This document shows positions 1 to 5,307 of a DNA stretch of 5,385 bases, piece by piece. Numbering within the stretch: the first letter of the stretch is position 1; every line of letters starts with the position of its first letter. A program made the translations under genes and the position numbers. Location of the stretch: assembly GCA_903921835.1 (NCBI GenBank), contig CAIXRL010000009.1, positions 1 through 5,385 on the forward strand, read 5' to 3'. Under the pieces are notes generated by a model. That model was not told the DNA's origin. It did no database searches and saw nothing but the letters and a program-made list of their open reading frames with translations. This DNA comes from Candidatus Eiseniibacteriota bacterium. GTDB taxonomy: Bacteria > Eisenbacteria > RBG-16-71-46.

Positions 1-2
1 CC

Positions 3-1409
3 GACTACTGCCTCAACCAGCCGGCGGACCGAATCGTCCTGCCCGTCCCGACGGGCACCAGCAAGGACCTGGAGTGGCCGATTGAGGAGGATGGTTATTC
101 AGCCGAATCCGTGAACGCGCACTACTGGGTGGAGCGCGCCTTCCTGGACTACTGGCAAGGCCAGATCGGGCTAGCAGCGGATAACCGTTGGCTGCTGCAT
201 GTGGTGACGCGCTATCCGGTGAACGACGCGAGGTACGACGGCTGCGCCAGTCTCGGGTATTACGTGGCCGTGTTGAGCGCGAAGTACCCGTCCTGCCGCA
301 GCGCGATCGTGCACGAGTTCGCTCACAGCGTTCTGCATCGCAATGCGGGACTGGCAGAGATCGCGCCCGCGGGCAGCACGGCACATCCCGCGGCGGGCCC
401 GATGGACGAGGCCCTCGCCGACTACTTCACCGCGGGATGGTCGGGGATGACGGAGATCTTCCCGCGAGGCTGGATTGGAAACGTCCCGATCGCGCTGAGG
501 AACATCACCTCGCGGCGCGAGATGCCCGCGTGCAACGGCGTCTTTCAGTCGACCGGCAACCGGTACAACGATGCCTTGGTGCTCTCTGGAGCACTCTGGG
601 ATTGGCGGAAGCGCCTGACGACCGAGCGCGGTGTGGCAGCCAATGATGTGGACAAGGCAGTTCTTCTGGCACTCCAGAATGTGTGTGCCCTCGCCGCCCC
701 GAGCCGCGACTTCGTGGCCTTCCGCGAGGCGTTGGCCGGAACCACGCCGGGATCCGGCTACCCGGACGATCTTGCATGGGCGTTCGATCGTCACAACATC
801 AAGAGTCCTCCCGACGAGACGTGCCCGCACATTCCGAACCTCTGGTTCTCCGGAAGCCACGTCGACACGCAGGGACGACACGTCCAGCTCGCATGGTCGA
901 CGACGCCGGAGGCTCGAGCGTACCGGCTCTACATGAGCAAGACCTCAAGCATGACGGGCCTCGGCCTCGGTGAAATCGTCGCAGACAGCGTGAGCGGCAC
1001 GACATTCGAGTACATCGACGCCGACACGGCAGCTTCCCTGGCCTTCATGGTCGTGGTGCTGGATTCCCTCGGAGAGGAAGGTGCTGCGAGTCCCCGGGCG
1101 CCCGTCACCAACTCGGTTCCGGCTGGCGGCGCTTCCGCACGTAATGGTTACGCGCTCCACGTGTCTCCCAACCCGGGGCGAGATCGGGTCCGGATCTCGT
1201 TCGATCAGGGAGCGGCGGCACCCTTCGAGATCCAGGTCTTCGATATCTCCGGCCGGGTCGTGCGCCGGGGCGTCCTGCCTCAGCACAAGCAGGAGTGGAT
1301 CTGGGAGCGGCGCGATGATCAAGGGCGCGACGTGCCTGCTGGGATCTACTTCGTGAGGGCCAAAGGCGATGGGGTCGAGATCCGGGCTCGGTTCGTTCTG
1401 ATCCAATGA
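3..1409 (+). CDS. Secreted gluzincin-like metallopeptidase with C-terminal sorting domain (5' end missing)
   Basis: The frame is open from the first complete codon at 3, so the gene begins outside the window and its signal peptide is not visible; the GTG at 111 is an internal codon. A zinc-binding HEFAH motif lies at 312-326. A candidate third ligand, the Glu of DEALADYF, lies at 408-410, 32 residues after the first His, which is the HExxH...E layout of gluzincins (M4/M36 fungalysin-like). The stretch NAHYWVERAFLDYW just after 111 resembles the helix that precedes the active site in M36-like enzymes. A fibronectin-III-like beta domain follows at about 834-1110. The last part (about 1149-1406) is a FlgD/Por-type sorting domain: SPNP, then FDISGR, then PAGIYF. 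The protein is probably exported and degrades or processes proteins outside the cell. Peptidase subfamily and substrate are not determined. The next gene carries the same tail type. Confidence 0.8.
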   Translation, partial: DYCLNQPADRIVLPVPTGTSKDLEWPIEEDGYSAESVNAHYWVERAFLDYWQGQIGLAADNRWLLHVVTRYPVNDARYDGCASLGYYVAVLSAKYPSCRSAIVHEFAHSVLHRNAGLAEIAPAGSTAHPAAGPMDEALADYFTAGWSGMTEIFPRGWIGNVPIALRNITSRREMPACNGVFQSTGNRYNDALVLSGALWDWRKRLTTERGVAANDVDKAVLLALQNVCALAAPSRDFVAFREALAGTTPGSGYPDDLAWAFDRHNIKSPPDETCPHIPNLWFSGSHVDTQGRHVQLAWSTTPEARAYRLYMSKTSSMTGLGLGEIVADSVSGTTFEYIDADTAASLAFMVVVLDSLGEEGAASPRAPVTNSVPAGGASARNGYALHVSPNPGRDRVRISFDQGAAAPFEIQVFDISGRVVRRGVLPQHKQEWIWERRDDQGRDVPAGIYFVRAKGDGVEIRARFVLIQ

Positions 1410-1630
1410 ACCACCACCTCTCCTGGCCTCTTCCGGGCATCGTGTGGGTGCAGTCAAGCCCCTTTCCAGTTGGAAACACACTCCGTCGCCACTTCCATTG
1501 CGACCGGATCTGGCGCATGATCATGTTCTGGTAGGTGCGTAATCGAACCTGAATGAGAATCCGCGCTCACATGATCAATCCCATCCCGGCCTGGCCCATG
1601 CCTTTATCCGACTCCTTCCACGACATCCCC
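1410..1630. other. Intergenic gap between the two secreted-protein genes
   Basis: No gene is supported in this 221-base gap, although it includes the 26-codon optional N-terminal extension of the next gene (ATG at 1553). A perfect 10-bp palindrome, CATGATCATG, lies at 1516-1525. A weak AGGTG at 1533-1537 is 15 bases before the ATG at 1553, too far to be a good ribosome site. I found neither a convincing promoter pair nor a hairpin terminator after the peptidase stop codon. Whether the two genes are cotranscribed is therefore open. Confidence 0.5.
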
Positions 1631-3010
1631 ATGCGGCGCCATTTCGGAGCCGGCGCGCGCACGCTCGCCACCGGCCTTGGCGCGATGATTCTCGTGCTCG
1701 CGATCGCCGCTTCGCTGGTGGCGGCATCCTCCGCGGGCACGCTGCGCGCGCTGGACACCTACACGCTTCCCGCGTGCGGCACCATGGCCCCGCCCTTTCC
1801 CCTGTTTGCGAGGGAGTTCGCGCTCATCAAGGAAGGCGACTACTTCCACATCTTCTGGATGAAGCGCGACTGGAGCGCGCCAGCGGATTCGACCGATCGC
1901 GAGTTGGGCCATGCGACATCGCGCGACCTGTTCCACTGGACGCAGCTTCCGACGGTTCTGCAGTGCCGGCCGGACAAGTGGGACAACTTCCACATCTGGG
2001 CGCCCACCCTCATCAAGAGTGGCGGCACGTTCTACATGTACTACACGGGCGTCACGCGCGTGCCATACGGGTGGAACTTGTTCCAGCGTATCGGCCTCGC
2101 GACCTCGACCGACCTCCTCAACTGGACACGCACCGACCAGCCCGTTCTCTCGGGAGCGGTGACTCCCTGGGCCTTCTCGGATTCCTCGGTCTTCGCCGGC
2201 TGCCAGTTCCGCGATCCGTTCGCGATGCCCGATCCCACGACGCCGGGCCGCACGCTGCTCTACTACGTTGCCGTCCCCGCGGCCGCCACATCCCAGCTCA
2301 TCGTCGGGGTCGCGCAGACCGGTGACTTCCTGAACTTCTCCGACATCGGACCGCTGTGGTGCACAGACGCGGCACACTACTGGGGCTGGTGCGAGTCGCC
2401 GCACATCATCCAGCACAATGGGCTCTACTACCTCTTCACCACCACCACCTCCGGCCATTGCATCAGCTTCCGCACCGCCTCGAGCCCGCTCGCGGACTCG
2501 CTCGGGTGGAGCGACAAGCACAACCTGTACGACATGGCCGGCCAGGATCCGACCTCCGACAGGTGGTTCGGCTCCGAGGCGATCTCCACGCCGGGGCACG
2601 ACTACCTCGCGGTGATCCACACTCCCTACTACCAGATCGACTTCTACGAGATCATCTGGGATGCCACGCCGCCCGGCTTCACGCTCGCGACGCCGGTCAT
2701 CACCGCCGCCGTGCCCGCAGATCCGGCGCACGCCGACTTGTCGCTGAGCACGATCCCGCGCGCAGGCAGCGGGCCGGGTGTCATGTTCCGGGCCTCGCTG
2801 CCCGCGCCGAGCCACGCGCGCGTCGACCTGTTCGATGTCGGCGGCCGCCGCGTTCGCACGCTGCAAGACGGGCCGTTGCCCGAGGGCGAATCCGTGGTCT
2901 CGTGGGACGGCCGGCTCGACGGCGGGGCGGGTGCGCCCGCGGGTGTCTACTTCGCCGCGCTCACGGTTCCGGCAGGCCGGCGCGTCGCGCGCGTGTCCGT
3001 CACGAACTGA
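1631..3010 (+). CDS. Secreted five-bladed beta-propeller glycosidase-like protein (GH43/GH32 type) with sorting domain
   Basis: Predicted extracellular carbohydrate-acting or carbohydrate-binding protein. Numbering from the longer possible start at 1553, the ATG at 1631 is residue 27. I chose it because it gives a classical signal peptide: MRRH, then a hydrophobic core ending near AASSAG at 57-62. The residues before it use rare codons (AGA, TTA) and look non-coding. Propeller blades show WAPTLI-YMYYTG (149-166), SFRT and DLLNW-type blade motifs, RDP (220-222), and ESPH (281-284). RDP and this Glu match the transition-state stabiliser and acid/base positions of the GH32/GH43/GH68 superfamily. 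The expected first-blade Asp is not seen; the equivalent stretch reads AREFALIKEGDYFHIF (86-101), with Glu 88 where Asp usually stands. Six Cys (75, 138, 217, 270, 280, 303) fit an exported fold. Residues about 400-485 form a FlgD/Por-type tail (LFDVGGRRVR, PAGVYF). The substrate is unknown, and the protein could be a non-catalytic propeller. Confidence 0.82.
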   Translation: MRRHFGAGARTLATGLGAMILVLAIAASLVAASSAGTLRALDTYTLPACGTMAPPFPLFAREFALIKEGDYFHIFWMKRDWSAPADSTDRELGHATSRDLFHWTQLPTVLQCRPDKWDNFHIWAPTLIKSGGTFYMYYTGVTRVPYGWNLFQRIGLATSTDLLNWTRTDQPVLSGAVTPWAFSDSSVFAGCQFRDPFAMPDPTTPGRTLLYYVAVPAAATSQLIVGVAQTGDFLNFSDIGPLWCTDAAHYWGWCESPHIIQHNGLYYLFTTTTSGHCISFRTASSPLADSLGWSDKHNLYDMAGQDPTSDRWFGSEAISTPGHDYLAVIHTPYYQIDFYEIIWDATPPGFTLATPVITAAVPADPAHADLSLSTIPRAGSGPGVMFRASLPAPSHARVDLFDVGGRRVRTLQDGPLPEGESVVSWDGRLDGGAGAPAGVYFAALTVPAGRRVARVSVTN

Positions 3011-3113
3011 ACCGCGGGCAGGGCCCGGACGATTCCCGAAGCCCCGGACGAGAGCGTGGACGGCGTGGCAGCCGGACCCAGCTGCGGGGGGTGCTCGATC
3101 TCGACCGGCCGTG

Positions 3114-3199
3114 CCCGAACCGCGTCGCGGACACGATGAGCTGGTGTCCTGTCGGGTTTCGCAGCGGATGACGCGTGAGTTGCGCTTGCAGGTGGCGGT
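3114..3199 (-). repeat. Dispersed repeat, copy A (inverted relative to copy B)
   Basis: Read on the minus strand, this segment starts directly after the eamA stop codon and aligns with 5201-5287 on the plus strand. The shared core is an 18-base identical block (3158-3175 with 5225-5242), then an 11-base identical block, CTCATCGTGTC (3130-3140 with 5261-5271), then 12 of 16 matches. One single-base length difference separates the two blocks. It also carries GACAGGACACCAGC at 3140-3153, which differs by one base from 5171-5184. It occupies the gap between the convergent propeller and exporter genes. It could be a non-autonomous element, a REP-like family member or a gene remnant. Confidence 0.6.
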
Positions 3200-4159
3200 T
3201 CAGGAGTCGTTCGCGCGCAGCGCGCGGTGGGCCTGCGTCCACGTAATGAGCACGACCGAGGCGATGACGAGCGCCGCGGCCGCCAGCGTGCCCGGCGAGA
3301 GCGCCTCGCCCGCGAACGCCCAGCCCAACGCCATGGCCACGACCGGGTTCACGAACGCGTACGTCGACACGGTCGCAGGCGCGACCGTGCGCAGCAGGAA
3401 CAGGTAGCACGTGAAGGCGATGACCGAGCCGAACACGATCAGGTAGGCCAGTGCGAACAGCGCGGGCGCGCCGACGTGCGATGCCTGCACGTGCGGGAGG
3501 TCGCCGGCCAGCACGCTCACGACCGCGACCGCGGCGCCGCCCGCGACCAGGCCCACGCCGGTGGCCATGAGCGCGGAGCGCGGCATGCGGGCGTGGCGCG
3601 ACCACAGCGAACCCCATGCCCACGAGAAGGAGCCGGCGATCGGGACCAGCGCCCACAGCGGCGAGCCATGCGGGTGGCGCGCGTCCGCGAGGCCGGGACC
3701 GATGAGCAGCGCGATCCCCGCGAGCCCCAGCGCCAGCCCGGCCAGCGCCAGCGCGCCCGGACGCTCGGCGCGCGGTCCCAGCGCCGACAGCAGCGCGACC
3801 CACAGCGGGATCGTGGCCACGAGCAGCGCCACGAGCCACGAGGGTACGTGCGCCACGCCAACCGTGACGGACGTGTTCCCGATCGCCGGTAGCAGCACGC
3901 CGACGAGCGAGGCGTTGCGCCACTCCTGCCCGCGCGGCCACGCGTCGCCGCGCGCACGCGCCCAGGCGACGAGGAGCGCCCCCGCGGCGAGGAGCCGGAC
4001 CGCGCACATGAAGATGGGCGGGAGGTCGGCCAGCGCGACGTGGATCGCGAGGAACGTGGAGCCCCACACGAAGTAGATCGCGGCGAAGGCGCCCAGCACC
4101 TTCGCGAGTCGTCCGCGCTCACCCGGTCGCCCGGCCACGATCCCTCCCGCCGGCGTCAC
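3200..4159 (-). CDS. EamA/DMT-family exporter, YedA-like
   Basis: Inner-membrane transporter of the drug/metabolite transporter superfamily with about ten transmembrane helices arranged as two EamA repeats (about residues 22-155 and 168-310). Recognisable landmarks are YFVWGSTFLAI near the N-terminus, VRLLAAGALL, IGNTSVTVGVAHVPS, SFSWAWGSLWSRH opening the second half, VFGSVIAFTCYLFLLR, and the signature AYAFVNP-like STYAFVNPVVA followed by GEALSP near the C-terminus. The order and motifs resemble E. coli YedA. The length of 319 residues is usual for the family. The start is uncertain: GTG at 4159 gives the longest form, while GTG at 4138 has a GGAGG just upstream but only 4 bases away. It lies 91 bases downstream of pyrR on the same strand and may share its transcript. 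Substrate cannot be read from sequence; related proteins export amino acids, metabolites or drugs. Confidence 0.9.
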   Translation of the reverse strand: MTPAGGIVAGRPGERGRLAKVLGAFAAIYFVWGSTFLAIHVALADLPPIFMCAVRLLAAGALLVAWARARGDAWPRGQEWRNASLVGVLLPAIGNTSVTVGVAHVPSWLVALLVATIPLWVALLSALGPRAERPGALALAGLALGLAGIALLIGPGLADARHPHGSPLWALVPIAGSFSWAWGSLWSRHARMPRSALMATGVGLVAGGAAVAVVSVLAGDLPHVQASHVGAPALFALAYLIVFGSVIAFTCYLFLLRTVAPATVSTYAFVNPVVAMALGWAFAGEALSPGTLAAAALVIASVVLITWTQAHRALRANDS

Positions 4160-4179
4160 CCGCCGGCCGGCCTTCGCAC

Positions 4180-4209
4180 GAACCCGCCCCGGCGGACCGG
4201 GACGGGTTC
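4180..4209. terminator. Strong stem-loop between pyrR and the exporter gene
   Basis: A 13-bp stem (4180-4192 with 4197-4209) closes a 4-base loop, with one position that becomes a G-U wobble in the minus-strand RNA. Downstream of pyrR it could terminate or attenuate transcription into the exporter gene. The T-rich side (TTGTGTT, 4210-4216) follows the stem on the plus strand, not the minus strand, so it is not a textbook intrinsic terminator for pyrR. It may instead stabilise the 3' end of the pyrR mRNA. Confidence 0.4.
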
Positions 4210-4250
4210 TTGTGTTCCTGGGAGCGGACGCGAATCGGCCGGGCGGAACC

Positions 4251-4799
4251 TCAGTCGTCCAGCTCCTTGATCACCACGCCGTCGGCGCCGTCGATCTCGA
4301 CCAGCTTGACGCCGATCACCTCGCGCCGCGAGGTCGGCACGTTCTTGCCCACGTAGTCGGCGCGGATCGGCAGCTCGCGATGGCCACGATCGATCACGAC
4401 CGCGAGCTGGATGGCGCGCGGGCGGCCGAAATCGATGAGCGCGTCCATGGCGGCGCGCACGGTGCGGCCGGTGTAGAGCACGTCGTCGATCAGCACCGCG
4501 ATCTTGCCGTTGATGTCCACGGGGATCTCGGTGGCGCCCACGACCGGGTGCGCGGCGACGGTGGAGAGGTCGTCGCGATAGAGCGTGATGTCGAGGCTGC
4601 CTTCTGCGGGCGCCTGGCCCTCGAACTCCTTGATCCGTGCGGCGATCCGATTCGCGATCGGCACGCCACGGCGCCGGATTCCGACCAGGACGAGATCCTC
4701 GATACCCTTGTTGCGCTCGACGATTTCGTGCGCGATGCGGATGATGATGCGGCGCAGGCCGTCGGCGTCGACGATCTCGGCCTTTTCGTGCAACGCCAT
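4251..4799 (-). CDS. pyrR: Bifunctional pyr regulator / uracil phosphoribosyltransferase PyrR
   Basis: PyrR binds pyr leader RNA when UMP or UTP is high and also converts uracil plus PRPP to UMP. The protein has 182 residues, close to the 181 of the Bacillus subtilis protein, and aligns along its whole length from memory. Landmarks are RIAHEIVERNKG (21-32), VGIRRRGVPIA (39-49), DITLYRDDLS (70-79), the PRPP-binding loop VLIDDVLYTGRTVRAA (102-117), and RGHRELPIRADYVGKN (138-153), which is rich in basic residues as expected for RNA contact. The ATG at 4799 is set by GGAGG at 4806-4810, six bases upstream. Immediately before that lies a PyrR-type RNA hairpin, so autoregulation is likely. No pyrB, pyrC or other pyrimidine gene follows; the downstream neighbour is an EamA exporter. 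Confidence 0.96.
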   Translation of the reverse strand: MALHEKAEIVDADGLRRIIIRIAHEIVERNKGIEDLVLVGIRRRGVPIANRIAARIKEFEGQAPAEGSLDITLYRDDLSTVAAHPVVGATEIPVDINGKIAVLIDDVLYTGRTVRAAMDALIDFGRPRAIQLAVVIDRGHRELPIRADYVGKNVPTSRREVIGVKLVEIDGADGVVIKELDD

Positions 4800-4805
4800 C
4801 TCGGA

Positions 4806-4810
4806 CCTCC
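4806..4810 (-). promoter_or_regulatory. pyrR Shine-Dalgarno sequence
   Basis: GGAGG on the minus strand, followed by T and then five more bases before the ATG at 4799, is near-ideal spacing and fixes the pyrR start. It lies only 3 bases downstream of the predicted PyrR binding loop, so a protein bound there should hinder ribosome access. Confidence 0.85.
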
Positions 4811-4813
4811 GGG

Positions 4814-4844
4814 GGAACCCGTCTCACGGGACGTACGAAGTACC
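4814..4844 (-). promoter_or_regulatory. Predicted PyrR binding loop in the pyrR leader
   Basis: In the minus-strand RNA a perfect 4-bp upper stem, CGUC/GACG (4830-4833 with 4820-4823), closes the hexaloop CCGUGA (4824-4829). This matches the CNGNGA hexaloop of known PyrR binding loops. Below it is a 5'-side internal bulge, UUCGUA (4834-4839), opposite a single G (4819), and a lower stem GGUAC/GUUCC (4840-4844 with 4814-4818) with one U-U mismatch. The plan of lower stem, 5' purine-containing bulge, upper stem and hexaloop is that described for Bacillus pyr leaders. Its position beside the Shine-Dalgarno sequence resembles the translational control proposed for mycobacterial pyrR. The hairpin is seen in the sequence; binding is inferred. 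Confidence 0.75.
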
Positions 4845-4848
4845 GTCG

Positions 4849-4877
4849 ACCATAGCCCGCCGCGGCGGGGCGAGCAA
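4849..4877 (-). promoter_or_regulatory. Predicted sigma70-type promoter of pyrR
   Basis: On the minus strand, TTGCTC (4872-4877) and TATGGT (4849-4854) are separated by exactly 17 bases. Transcription would start near 4844-4841, giving a leader of about 42-45 bases made up of the PyrR binding loop and the ribosome site. The 17-base spacer contains a perfect 14-bp palindrome (4856-4869) that may be an operator or may only reflect GC-rich sequence. Confidence 0.6.
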
Positions 4878-5200
4878 ACGAACCGTGCGAGCGGTGTGCG
4901 ACGCCAGCGCGCACGCCACGCTCCCGCGCGCGGGCTCTCCGCAGGCCCGGACGCGGCGCGAACCTGTCGACAGAACGCCCCGGCCGAAGACCGACTGGCC
5001 GGGGCGTCTCAGGGGGAGCCGGGCCGGCCCGGAGGTCCCGCAGCGATTCAACCGGTGCTCACGGCCCCGGTCTGCGTTGCTCCTCCTCGACGTGTCTCCC
5101 AACACGGGTTCGTCGTCGCGCCTTGCCCCAGCCCACGATCCCCCGGCTGAAATCGCGACGTTACCTCTGGGACAGGACACTAGCCCGCATTATTCATGAG
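4878..5200. other. Gene-free region upstream of pyrR
   Basis: No frame here shows a recognisable protein. The open frames on both strands have compositions rich in Arg, Ala, Pro and Gly, typical of chance frames in GC-rich DNA. Contents noticed are a strong hairpin at 4975-5007, the 14-base motif GACAGGACACTAGC at 5171-5184 (nearly repeated within copy A), and a local AT-rich patch, CATTATTCATGA (5188-5199), that stands out from the surrounding composition and might be an insertion-sequence end. The family was not assigned. Confidence 0.5.
4975..5007 (-). terminator. Perfect 11-bp hairpin, possible terminator insulating pyrR
   Basis: Bases 4975-4985 pair perfectly with 4997-5007 around an 11-base loop. 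On the minus strand the stem is followed by TTCTGT, a modest T-rich tail; on the plus strand the tail is CTCAGG. A minus-strand terminator here would stop transcription arriving from the right before the pyrR promoter. It ends about 100 bases upstream of that promoter, so it is not part of the predicted pyrR leader. Confidence 0.45.
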
Positions 5201-5287
5201 CCCGCGGCCTACGAGCGCGATCTGCGCGTCATCCGCTGCGAAGCACGACCGGCCGCTGTCCTCATCGTGTCTGCAACACGGTTCCGG
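5201..5287 (+). repeat. Dispersed repeat, copy B
   Basis: Partner of the inverted copy at 3114-3199. Identical blocks are 5225-5242 (18 bases) and 5261-5271 (11 bases); the section before the first block is less similar (about 15 of 24). After the second block, the first three differences fall every third base and would be synonymous if read as the peptide LIVSATRF. They are also all CpG-type transitions, so former coding sequence is only one explanation. Confidence 0.6.
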
Positions 5288-5290
5288 GGT

Positions 5291-5307
5291 ACCCACCGAA
5301 GGTGGGT
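5291..5307. repeat. Short hairpin next to the putative insertion-sequence end
   Basis: ACCCACC and GGTGGGT form a perfect 7-bp stem around the 3-base loop GAA. It directly abuts the TGTCAG that opens the phased repeats to its right, sharing the T at 5307. No T-tract follows immediately, so a terminator role is doubtful. Confidence 0.4.

Noticed and set aside
1553..1630. N-terminal extension of the propeller protein from the ATG at 1553
   Set aside because: It would bury the signal peptide behind 26 residues, uses rare AGA and TTA codons and has a poorly spaced ribosome site; kept as an alternative start only.
1604..2866. Long minus-strand open frame (420 codons) opposite the propeller gene
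   Set aside because: Its translation is a low-complexity Arg/Gly/Ala/Val-rich shadow, while the plus strand shows a signal peptide, blade motifs and a sorting domain.
3000..4067. Minus-strand frame overlapping the exporter gene in another register
   Set aside because: Arg/Ala/Gly-rich shadow of the EamA gene; only its tail crosses repeat copy A and encodes the LIVSATRF-like peptide.
4845..5007. Transcription attenuator controlling pyrR
   Set aside because: The strong hairpin lies upstream of the best promoter, and the predicted leader is too short to hold a terminator and antiterminator.
5090..5108. ACGTGTCTCCCAACACGGG, 18 of 19 identical to 1159-1177 in the peptidase sorting domain
   Set aside because: The identity covers only the common SPNP-type codons; the flanking translation does not continue to resemble a sorting domain, so a gene remnant is not supported.
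4212..5150. Plus-strand open frame (312 codons) across pyrR and its upstream region
   Set aside because: It is antisense to a clear pyrR and has no recognisable motif or ribosome site; it arises from GC-rich codon bias.
4824..5180. Minus-strand frame of 118 codons upstream of pyrR
   Set aside because: Overlaps the pyrR promoter and leader, has no recognisable protein features and contains the strong hairpin.
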